Positions 23,911 to 29,876 of a stretch of 29,876 bases of DNA are shown here, piece by piece. The stretch covers positions 1-29,876 of the forward strand of contig JABDJY010000444.1 of assembly GCA_013003285.1 (NCBI GenBank), given 5' to 3'. The translations under genes and the position numbers were made by a program. Under the pieces are notes generated by a model, which worked only from the letters and a program-made list of their open reading frames with translations, was not told the DNA's origin and made no database searches. Numbering within the stretch: position 1 is the first letter of the stretch; each line of letters begins with the position of its first letter. The stretch comes from Alphaproteobacteria bacterium (GTDB lineage Bacteria > Pseudomonadota > Alphaproteobacteria > UBA6615).

Positions 23911-24843
23911 GTGAGTGTGCAATTCGATCGCAGCGAAAACGATGTCGTTGGCGAGGAACATTGGGCCCGGAAGGGCGAGACGAACCTATTCCTCTGGGAG
24001 AAGTATCTCGACCGGCCGCGTAATGATGTGGGTACGCTGGTCTTTGTGCATGGTTCGTCCATGGCCTCACATCCGACCTTCGATTTGCATGTGGAGGGCC
24101 GACCGTTTTCCTCGGCGATGAACTGGTTCGCACTCCAGGGGTTCGACACCTGGTGCCTGGACATGGAGGGGTATGGCCGTTCCGACAAGGACCGGGATTC
24201 GCAGTTCGACATTTCCAATGGCGCCGACGATGTGGCGGCGGCGTGCAACTATATTTGCAATCTTCGCGGTATCGATAAGGTTCACACCTACGGAATATCG
24301 TCCGGCGCGCTACGCGCCAGCCTGTTCGCCCAGCGCCACCCGCAGCGGGTCGCCCGGCTGGCGCTCGACGCCATGGTGTGGACCGGTGCCGGCAGCCCGA
24401 CACTGGAGAACCGGCGCAAGAAACTGCCGGAATTCAAGGCCCATAACCGGCGGCCCATCAATCTGGATTTCGTGCGCAGCATATTCTCGCGCGACCATCC
24501 GGGGTGCGCCGACGATAGCGTAGTGGAGGCCTTTGCCGCCGCGATTTGCGCACTCGACGATTCCATACCCAACGGCACTTATGTGGATATGTGTGAAAAC
24601 CTGCCGATTGTGGACCCGGAAAAGATCACCATGCCGACCCTTATCATGCGTGGCCAATGGGATGGCATCGCCGCGATGGAGGATCTGCTGGACTTCTTCC
24701 GGTTGCTGCCGAACCCGGACAAGCAATTCAAGGTCATGGCCGGTATTTCCCACGCCAGTTTCCAGCAAAAGAACTATCTCATGGCCTATGAGGTTCTCCA
24801 CTCCTTCCTGACCCAGCCGGCGCCGATCTACACCGGCGGGTAA
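23911..24843 (+). CDS. alpha/beta hydrolase
   Basis: This 310-residue protein shows the alpha/beta hydrolase order: oxyanion strand LVFVHGSS near residue 43, DMEGYGRSDK, nucleophile Ser130 in GISSG, acid Asp251 in MRGQWDGIA and His281 in GISHASF. It is cytoplasmic by absence of a signal. The lid region carries ENRRKKLPEF. Substrate and natural role are unknown. I chose GTG 23911 because AGAGGAG lies seven bases upstream; GTG 23905 would sit too close. It is flanked by a stem-loop before it and a perfect dyad after it, and is probably a single-gene transcript or shares one with the Sel1 gene. Confidence 0.88.
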   Translation: MSVQFDRSENDVVGEEHWARKGETNLFLWEKYLDRPRNDVGTLVFVHGSSMASHPTFDLHVEGRPFSSAMNWFALQGFDTWCLDMEGYGRSDKDRDSQFDISNGADDVAAACNYICNLRGIDKVHTYGISSGALRASLFAQRHPQRVARLALDAMVWTGAGSPTLENRRKKLPEFKAHNRRPINLDFVRSIFSRDHPGCADDSVVEAFAAAICALDDSIPNGTYVDMCENLPIVDPEKITMPTLIMRGQWDGIAAMEDLLDFFRLLPNPDKQFKVMAGISHASFQQKNYLMAYEVLHSFLTQPAPIYTGG

Positions 24844-24865
24844 TCCCGATCGCAATGCCGGCTTC

Positions 24866-24881
24866 GATATTCTCGAATATC
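24866..24881. promoter_or_regulatory. perfect dyad GATATTC-TC-GAATATC
   Basis: GATATTC (24866-24872) is mirrored exactly by GAATATC (24875-24881) with a two-base spacer, too tight for a good RNA hairpin but typical of a dimeric protein-binding site. It lies 45 bases upstream of the Sel1 start at 24926 and 23 bases after the hydrolase stop. A regulator site is more likely than a terminator. Confidence 0.4.
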
Positions 24882-24925
24882 AAGGCTCTTAACGAGCGCT
24901 GGTGAGTGGTGCTAGTTTTACCGCC

Positions 24926-25738
24926 ATGAGACGTTTTTGCTTAGCTTTGTGCCTGTGTTTGTTTGCCCTGCCGGCTTGGGCGCAGGACTTCACCACCGGC
25001 CTGAACGCCTATGAGAAGGGCGACTATAAGCGCGCGTTTGCGATCTGGTTGCCGCTGGCGAAAGGTGCCGACACCTCGGCCCAGTATAATGTCGGCCTGA
25101 TGTATGCCAACGGCCTGGGCGTGGCGCGAAACGATGGCGAAGCGCTGAAATGGTTTCGCATTGCCGCTAAGGCGGGCGTCGACGGCGCCGACGGTAATAT
25201 CGGCTTCATGTATGAGGCTGGGCTGGGGGTCGCCCAGGATAACGAACAGGCTATCGCCTGGTACAACAAAGCCGTCGAGAAGGGCGATGCCTTCGCTCAA
25301 AACAGATTGGGCCGCATGTACGATGAAGGCCGCGGGGTCGAACAGGATGACGAAGTCGCGATCGATCTATATCGCCGCGCCGCCGAACAGGGCTTGGTCG
25401 AGGGGCAGAATAATCTCGGATATATGTACGAGGCGGGACGCGGGGTCGAGCGGGACGAGGTCGAGGCCGTAAAATGGTATCGCCGCGCCGCCGATCAGGA
25501 TTTTGCCGCCGCGCAGTTTAATCTGGCCTTGAAATACGACGCCGGCGGGGGCGTGCCACAAGACGATGTGCGGGCCTATATGTGGTACACCATCGCAATC
25601 AGCCAGCTGCCGGTCGAACAGATCGAGACGGCGGTTTCGCTGCGCAATGTGGTGGCCTCGCGGATGATGCCCGACGCGGTCGCCCAAGCCGGCAGCATGG
25701 CCGATGAATGGCTGAAAAAGCGGGGCCGCGGGCGATAA
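24926..25738 (+). CDS. secreted Sel1-repeat protein
   Basis: This 270-residue protein has a signal peptide MRRFCLALCLCLFALPAWA with likely cleavage after Ala19. The rest is nearly all Sel1 repeats (about residues 35-235), with copies of the pattern NxGxMYxxGxGVxxDxxxAxxWYxxAA. The last 40 residues are helical and basic (DEWLKKRGRGR). Sel1 proteins are scaffolds, and this one should be periplasmic because of the signal. I chose ATG 24926 over GTG 24902, which would place eight residues before the signal; neither has a strong ribosome site. The protein is a relative of the Sel1 lipoprotein 3 kb upstream but lacks the peptidoglycan-binding tail and lipobox. Confidence 0.88.
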   Translation: MRRFCLALCLCLFALPAWAQDFTTGLNAYEKGDYKRAFAIWLPLAKGADTSAQYNVGLMYANGLGVARNDGEALKWFRIAAKAGVDGADGNIGFMYEAGLGVAQDNEQAIAWYNKAVEKGDAFAQNRLGRMYDEGRGVEQDDEVAIDLYRRAAEQGLVEGQNNLGYMYEAGRGVERDEVEAVKWYRRAADQDFAAAQFNLALKYDAGGGVPQDDVRAYMWYTIAISQLPVEQIETAVSLRNVVASRMMPDAVAQAGSMADEWLKKRGRGR

Positions 25739-25796
25739 GACGATCACGCTGACGCTTTCGCCGTCGAGCAAAAATTCAATCACAATTTGGTAATGC

Positions 25797-25814
25797 CGCC
25801 GGAAAAGCCCGGCG
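25797..25814 (+). terminator. stem-loop after the second Sel1 gene
   Basis: CGCCGG (25797-25802) pairs with CCGGCG (25809-25814) around AAAAGC, a six-base perfect stem 58 bases after the stop. No T-tract follows, so function as a terminator is tentative. Confidence 0.4.
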
Positions 25815-25872
25815 CAATGAATTAGACTTAGCGCTTACATTGCTTCTTCATATCCGATTTTTGCGAGGCCCC

Positions 25873-27081
25873 ATGCTTAAACTACCAAATAGATATTCGT
25901 TCCTGGCCCTGTCCGGCGCGCTTCTGGCGGGCATCGGGATGGGGCTATCGCCCGCCGCGGCCGACGGCATCGTCGCCAAAGTGGTCAATTCGCCATTGAA
26001 TTCGGCGGGTCTGGTCCGCGACGGCTATACCGCGCTGAATGTCTATTTGCAGAAGCCCGAGGCCCAAGGCATCGATTTCTTTAACCCGGAAGTCATAGGT
26101 TACGGCATCCCGGCGGGCGGTCGTATCGAAGTCGAGATGGGCGGTGGTTTTACCCGCAACCCGGCGATCGCCATGGATGCCGCGGCGGTGCATATGGTCT
26201 CCGGTACGCCCCAGCACGGCCTATCCTCGAAAGCTTTGGGTTATGGGTCGGTCGAAGGCGCCAACGAGAATATCTTTGTTCTCACTGCCGCGAACCCCGA
26301 AGGCCTGCCGGCGGAGAAATTATTGCCCCGCGCGACGGTCGAGAAACTCGATCCGATTCCCAATATCGGCCTGAAGGTCTTCCATATTGGCCTCGGCAAT
26401 ATCGCCTTCACCAATCGCGGCGATAAGGGGTCGGTCACGGTTCGCATCATCGACGGTAGCGGTAAGGTGCTGGGCAGTGGCAGCGCGGAGGTGGAATTCT
26501 GGGACGAGACACGGCCGCAGATCCATCCCAACAATTTTCTCCACAAAGGCCAGAACCATAATTGGCAGCGCGTGGAGCCGGGCGGTACCCCGGGCAAGGT
26601 GGCGGGCACCGTGCCGCTGACTTTCATGTTGTTCGACAAATCGGACGGCACACCAGAATCGAACGACGGCATTGTTGGCGCCGGCATCGTGTCGGTGAAG
26701 CAGCTCAAGGAAATGAACTTCACCGTTCCCGCCGATATTGCGCGCTACAATAGCGGCCTTATTCTCAAAGATATGGATGGCGACGGCCGGCTTGATCCGA
26801 CCAAGGATCAAATCATCGGCGGCGTTATCGAGGGCGATCTAAAGGGCTATGACGTCCGCTCGCTGGAAGTCGATGGTGCGCCGGTTCTGTCGCAGGCGAC
26901 CAGTACCTTTTCGGAACGCGCCGGCAATCGCTTCGGCGGCGCCATCATGAAGGTCTTCTATCACACCGAATATACGGCCGGGACCTATCGCCCCACCTTC
27001 GCGCTGCTGAAAACCCCCGGCGATCTGAAAAGCGGCGACGGCACCTCCTATACCTATACGGTGATCGCCGAGAAGAAGTAG
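25873..27081 (+). CDS. secreted protein with one EF-hand-like loop, unknown function
   Basis: This 402-residue protein has a signal peptide (hydrophobic core LALSGALLAGIGMGLSPAAA, cleavage near residue 30). The mature part is beta-rich with Gly/Asp turns, and I do not recognise the family. Notable segments are GYGIPAGGRIEVEMGGGF, HMVSGTPQHGL near residue 118, and EFWDETRPQIHPNNFLHKGQ, which contains two His and several acidic groups. At residues 300-308, DMDGDGRLD fits the DxDGDGxxD calcium-binding EF-hand loop. It could be an extracellular or periplasmic binding protein. ATG 25873 has GAGG close upstream; an earlier in-frame start at 25840 would precede the signal sequence. The stop is 8 bases from that of the convergent VTC gene. 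Confidence 0.75.
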   Translation: MLKLPNRYSFLALSGALLAGIGMGLSPAAADGIVAKVVNSPLNSAGLVRDGYTALNVYLQKPEAQGIDFFNPEVIGYGIPAGGRIEVEMGGGFTRNPAIAMDAAAVHMVSGTPQHGLSSKALGYGSVEGANENIFVLTAANPEGLPAEKLLPRATVEKLDPIPNIGLKVFHIGLGNIAFTNRGDKGSVTVRIIDGSGKVLGSGSAEVEFWDETRPQIHPNNFLHKGQNHNWQRVEPGGTPGKVAGTVPLTFMLFDKSDGTPESNDGIVGAGIVSVKQLKEMNFTVPADIARYNSGLILKDMDGDGRLDPTKDQIIGGVIEGDLKGYDVRSLEVDGAPVLSQATSTFSERAGNRFGGAIMKVFYHTEYTAGTYRPTFALLKTPGDLKSGDGTSYTYTVIAEKK

Positions 27082-27089
27082 CGCCGCGG

Positions 27090-27917
27090 TTATGCTGCTT
27101 CCAATTGTAAGGCATAAGGCTTGAGGTTGACGCCGTCCGCTAAACCAAGCTTGCGCATGGTGGGCAGGAAATAATTCCATCGGTTGATTTGGCCGGTTAC
27201 CGCCATGCCGATGCAGTATTTCGAACATCTTTTCATCGACCGCTCTTTTACCTGCCGAAACGCCAAGTCGGCGGTGCCGCGGCCAAGTTCGGATTTGGTT
27301 TCGACGATAAACACATCGCTACCAAGTCCGATTGTCCGGTCGCCGGCCTGGAAATTAAGGTCGGTGTCGATCGTCATGCGTTCTGCGCCGTCCTTCGCGA
27401 CCAGCGTGATGCGTTTGTATTTTAGGTCCAAGGACGGCCGCAGATCATAATTAAACGGCTTGCCGTAATGGCCGGTGTAGGTTTCTCGAGCAAAGTTCAT
27501 GCCGGTTTCAGAAAGCGCATGCAGGTGAGCGGGATCATAGGGCAACCGGCTCTTGATAGTTTGGCCGCGTTTGCCCTTCACCTTTACCTCGAGATAGCAA
27601 AGGTCAGCGTCCGCGTAGCGGCGGACCCTTACCTTAAAGCCTTTGCGAAGGCCCTGATGGTGTTCGTAATAGGCGCTGTATTGCGGATCATCGAAATATC
27701 GCGTGTCGTACTGAAAATCTCTGCAATCGCCGATCTCGAGAATTTCGAATTTATCGGCGATTTGCGGCACAACCTGCTGCAGCGATTCGCGCCGCACGAC
27801 ATATTTATTGTCGATACGGGCCAGCATCTCGGCTTTTTGATTAAGGGCATCAAGCGAAATCGGATCGAAACTTTCGACAAGCCAGCTTTGATCGCTATGA
27901 GAGTTGGTGAACGACAT
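27090..27917 (-). CDS. VTC-domain (polyphosphate polymerase-like) protein
   Basis: This 275-residue protein is a bacterial VTC-domain protein of the triphosphate-tunnel fold. Key blocks are RIDNKYVV (residues 34-41), YDTRYFDDP, the basic strand KVRVRRY, LEVKVKGKRGQTIKSR (109-124), VETKSELGRG with Glu206 for metal, and SKYCIGM. In yeast, VTC4 makes polyphosphate from ATP; bacterial VTC proteins are thought to act on nucleotides or polyphosphate, with no single proven role. It has no membrane segment of its own, but a DUF4956 membrane protein gene sits 11 bases upstream in the same operon, as often seen. The ATG at 27917 follows an excellent AGGAGG site. Confidence 0.88.
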   Translation of the reverse strand: MSFTNSHSDQSWLVESFDPISLDALNQKAEMLARIDNKYVVRRESLQQVVPQIADKFEILEIGDCRDFQYDTRYFDDPQYSAYYEHHQGLRKGFKVRVRRYADADLCYLEVKVKGKRGQTIKSRLPYDPAHLHALSETGMNFARETYTGHYGKPFNYDLRPSLDLKYKRITLVAKDGAERMTIDTDLNFQAGDRTIGLGSDVFIVETKSELGRGTADLAFRQVKERSMKRCSKYCIGMAVTGQINRWNYFLPTMRKLGLADGVNLKPYALQLEAA

Positions 27918-27928
27918 TTTGGTCCCTC

Positions 27929-28513
27929 CTAATTACGGTAGAAGACGTTGATGCGGGCGAGATCGTTGACGTAATTAAGTTCGACGATCTGGAAATTCAT
28001 CACTTCCACACCCAAACGATCCGATAGTTGGGCGCGCATCCGCTCGACGTCGGACAGCGCATGCTGATCGATTTTGTCCAAGGTCAGTTTTGCGGAATTG
28101 GCCGACTGCATGACCTTGGGATGATCGAGAATCCAAGCCGCTGCGAGCACGAACAGGGTAATCAGCACGACCAATGTGAGGCTTGTGCCCAACACTGAAG
28201 TGATGACCGCAAGGGCGATGGCGCCGAAGAAATAGGCCATCTCCACCTTTTCGATCGTCTCAGACCGAAGACTGAAAAGCGCGAGGATCGCGAACAGGCC
28301 GAAACCCGCGGCGATGCTAAACTGGACGTTGGAGAGAATGGTCAGGACGGCGAAGGCAAAGATATTGAACATCGAGGCGGTCGTCGTCAGATGCTTGTCG
28401 CGGTAGCGGCGGTAGTACATGGCAAAGATCAGCGTGACCATTGATGCTGTATTGATTCCGATCCTGGCCAATAATTCCAAAATGGGAGCGCTAATCTGAA
28501 ATTCGGGCACCAC
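27929..28513 (-). CDS. DUF4956 membrane protein
   Basis: This 194-residue protein has about four to five hydrophobic helices (roughly 13-33, 48-62, 65-81, 93-110 and 113-128) and a soluble C-terminal domain. The strongly kept GFGLFAILALFSLRSETIEK followed by EMAYFF marks DUF4956. The function is unknown; genes of this family recur beside VTC-domain genes, and this pair keeps that order. The start is GTG-GTG at 28508-28513 with GAGGAA upstream, and the first GTG is preferred. The protein probably anchors or gates the VTC enzyme in the inner membrane (inference). Its promoter should lie in the unusual 312-base region upstream, which contains phased repeats. Confidence 0.88.
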   Translation of the reverse strand: MVPEFQISAPILELLARIGINTASMVTLIFAMYYRRYRDKHLTTTASMFNIFAFAVLTILSNVQFSIAAGFGLFAILALFSLRSETIEKVEMAYFFGAIALAVITSVLGTSLTLVVLITLFVLAAAWILDHPKVMQSANSAKLTLDKIDQHALSDVERMRAQLSDRLGVEVMNFQIVELNYVNDLARINVFYRN

Positions 28514-28593
28514 TAATTCCTCGTCCTTGTGCAGATGTCCTTAAACTGTCACATGCGGTGCGGGAGGATCAGGGCAGGAGGTCTGGCGAGTTT

Positions 28594-28655
28594 TCGGACC
28601 TGCGTCGGAGGATGGAAGCACGCTTTTCGGACCATTGGCACTGTGCCATCGGACC
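28594..28655. promoter_or_regulatory. three TCGGACC direct repeats spaced 33 and 22 bases
   Basis: TCGGACC occurs at 28594-28600, 28627-28633 and 28649-28655. The first two share the longer TTTTCGGACC. The start-to-start distances of 33 and 22 are multiples of 11, so the copies would sit on nearly the same face of the helix, as in regulator arrays. They lie 80-140 bases upstream of the DUF4956-VTC operon. Confidence 0.45.
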
Positions 28656-28659
28656 TTAG

Positions 28660-28677
28660 TCTGAAGGGGTCTTCAGA
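28660..28677. other. stem-loop TCTGAAG-GGGT-CTTCAGA
   Basis: TCTGAAG (28660-28666) pairs perfectly with CTTCAGA (28671-28677) around a four-base loop. It stands next to the TCGGACC array. It could be part of an untranslated leader, a small RNA or a protein site; the sequence alone does not decide. Confidence 0.45.
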
Positions 28678-28825
28678 GCGCACCGATTGGTCCATCTCGA
28701 CGGCGTGAGAGGCCCGGAAATCGGGCTTTAAGTCGGCGCTGAACCTTCGCCGGAATCCAGCGAAACTTTTCAGAATTTATTGATTGTAAGACGAATTGTG
28801 AGGTCTGCGCGCGTGCGCGCCGTGC

Positions 28826-29485
28826 CTATTCGGCAGCAAGCCGATCGCACGCCAGTAGAGCCGCCTCGACCCGATTTCGAACCTGCAGTTTTTGCAGAAT
28901 ATTGGTCATATAGTGTTTGACCGTTTTTTCCTGCAGGTCGATCTCGCGGCCGATTTCCTTGTTGCTCAAACCCCGCGAAACCAGCTTCAGAATTTGCTCT
29001 TCCCTGAAGGTTAGATCCGATAGAACGTCCCGGCTGATTTTAGGATTGGGTTCGGTCTGTTGCATATCAACCAGCAGGCGGGCTGCCAGGTCAGGGGCCA
29101 CATAGGCTTCGCCCCGGCTTACGGAGCGAATGATGGCAACCAGCTCGTCGCCGCCCACGCCTTTTAAGATATAACCCTGGGCGCCAGCCTGTAAGGCGTC
29201 GACGACGTCATTCTCCTGCGTCGAGGCGGTGAGCATGACGATCTTTACCACCGGAAACTTATTTGCAATTTGGCGCGCCGTATCGATACCGCCGCCGGGC
29301 ATGCTGATGTCGAGCAAGGCGATTTCCGGCAGATGGTCGTGGACCAGCTGGAGCGCGTCGTCTGAATTTGCACCCTGTCCGACAATTTCGAAGTTCGATT
29401 CGACGGCCAAAGTCTTCACAACCCCCTCGCGAAACATCGGATGGTCATCGACAACAACGATCCTGGTTTTATCCGGCGTGGGCAC
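28826..29485 (-). CDS. NarL/FixJ-type response regulator with LuxR HTH
   Basis: This 219-residue two-domain regulator has a receiver with acidic pair Asp13/Asp14 (VVVDDHP), phospho-acceptor Asp59 in ALLDISMPG, Thr/Ser switch in LTAS and Lys108 in YILKG. The output is a LuxR-type helix-turn-helix (about 155-215) with LTFREEQILKLVSRGLSNKEIG and KTVKHYMTNILQKL. It should be a DNA-binding transcription factor switched by phosphorylation from the kinase upstream. The start is GTG 29483-29485 with GAGGAG seven bases upstream, and it overlaps the kinase stop by 17 bases, so both are in one operon. The targets are unknown. The repeats just downstream of this gene, ahead of DUF4956, are a possible but untested site. 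Confidence 0.93.
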   Translation of the reverse strand: MPTPDKTRIVVVDDHPMFREGVVKTLAVESNFEIVGQGANSDDALQLVHDHLPEIALLDISMPGGGIDTARQIANKFPVVKIVMLTASTQENDVVDALQAGAQGYILKGVGGDELVAIIRSVSRGEAYVAPDLAARLLVDMQQTEPNPKISRDVLSDLTFREEQILKLVSRGLSNKEIGREIDLQEKTVKHYMTNILQKLQVRNRVEAALLACDRLAAE

Positions 29486-29876
29486 GGTTCAACTCCTCTG
29501 CGTTTACGGACAAATGGGCCAATAGGCTGGTGCCGTGGCCGACGATACTGCTAATTTCCAACGTGCCGCCAAGACTTTCGATACGGTCACGAAGGCCTGG
29601 TAAACCAAGTCCATGCTGTGAGTCAGACTGCTGCGGCACATCGAATCCCGGTCCCGCATCTGAAACCGAGACATCGAATTCATCGTTTTGGTATTGGCAG
29701 TGCAGGCGCTGGCCGATGCCGCCGCCGTGGCGAAAGCCGTTGCTGAGCCCCTCCTGCACAAATCGATAAATGCAGATTTTCAAAGCCTGGGGCAGGTCGT
29801 CAGGTACGCTTTCGATGTCGACCCCAACCTCGGTTCCGGTCCGTCGCTCATGGGCCTTCGCGGCGCTTTCCAGCAC
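29469..29876 (-). CDS. NarX/DegS-type sensor histidine kinase, C-terminal part
   Basis: Only the last 135 residues lie in the window; the frame runs through the right edge, so the true start is outside. The part seen is the HATPase_c domain of the HisKA_3 group: N box YRFVQEGLSNGFRHG, G1 DAGPGFD, G2 HGLGLPGLRDRIESLGG and the terminal strand GTSLLAHLSV. It autophosphorylates from ATP and passes phosphate to the response regulator encoded directly after it, with which it overlaps by 17 bases. The sensor domain, membrane topology and phospho-histidine are not visible. Confidence 0.92.
   Translation of the reverse strand: MLESAAKAHERRTGTEVGVDIESVPDDLPQALKICIYRFVQEGLSNGFRHGGGIGQRLHCQYQNDEFDVSVSDAGPGFDVPQQSDSQHGLGLPGLRDRIESLGGTLEISSIVGHGTSLLAHLSVNAEELNRAHAG

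Larger units (their letters stand above)
28514..28825. other. 312-base intergenic region rich in repeats and dyads
   Basis: This region lies between the response regulator stop and the DUF4956 start, both minus strand. It holds three TCGGACC copies, a palindrome TGGCAC-T-GTGCCA (28636-28648), a stem-loop at 28660-28677, another at 28712-28726 (GCCCGG with TCGGGC around AAA, one G-T wobble), and a GC-only hairpin GCGCG-CGTG-CGCGC (28807-28820) next to the regulator stop that may terminate that transcript. I find no open frame worth calling. Confidence 0.6.

Noticed and set aside
28636..28648. TGGCAC as a sigma-54 -24 element
   Set aside because: No TTGC-type -12 element at the required distance; it is better read as half of a palindrome.
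28514..28825. tRNA or riboswitch in the repeat-rich gap
   Set aside because: No cloverleaf, anticodon arm or known aptamer core could be traced; only simple dyads are present.

Overview
The window looks like chromosomal DNA of an alphaproteobacterium: GC-rich coding sequence, many short-gap same-strand operons, one perfect CtrA-type box (TTAA-N7-TTAA), REP-like palindromes between genes, and the prkA/yeaH/spoVR trio. I could not run a taxonomic search, so no genus is claimed. There are about 31 genes. I see no rRNA, tRNA, transposase, phage gene or CRISPR array.

Layout. (1) 1-3753 (+): the 3' end of a large RTX-repeat exported protein, two tandem YfiR-like periplasmic proteins, a CHASE8-HAMP-histidine kinase broken by a one-base frameshift, and a small membrane protein. 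All are nearly contiguous or overlapping, which suggests one surface-protein/signalling operon. (2) 3830-4923 (+): a PPOX-type flavoprotein and a GlcG/HbpS-like protein. (3) 4935-11307 (-): SDR, EamA-type transporter, a cyanophycin-synthetase-like ligase with a decayed and shortened Mur domain, an isopenicillin-N-synthase-like 2OG-Fe(II) oxygenase and an ATZ/TRZ-type amidohydrolase. This is the best candidate in the window for an undescribed small-molecule pathway. (4) 11393-14076: a divergent alpha/beta hydrolase and a CocE/NonD-type hydrolase, separated by a palindromic repeat element. (5) 14345-19218 (-): prkA (yeaG), yeaH and spoVR, a stationary-phase/stress-type module, followed upstream by a 714-base AT-richer intergenic region carrying the CtrA-like box and several stem-loops.

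(6) 19933-27081: mainly envelope or exported proteins. These are a Gly/Ser/Lys-rich secreted protein, a Sel1-repeat lipoprotein with a peptidoglycan-binding tail, a CigR/RcnB-like PPGL-repeat protein, a TerB-like protein with a duplicated C-terminal module, an alpha/beta hydrolase, a second Sel1 protein, and a secreted protein with one EF-hand-like loop. (7) 27090-28513 (-): a VTC-domain protein paired with a DUF4956 membrane protein, a recurrent polyphosphate-type pair. Upstream lies a 312-base region with helically phased TCGGACC repeats and hairpins. (8) 28826-29876 (-): a NarL/LuxR-type response regulator overlapping its histidine kinase, which runs off the window.

The most useful leads are the reduced CphA-like protein and its neighbours, the RTX/YfiR/kinase operon with its frameshift, the TerB protein with tandem C-terminal modules, the CtrA box upstream of prkA, and the phased repeats upstream of the VTC operon.
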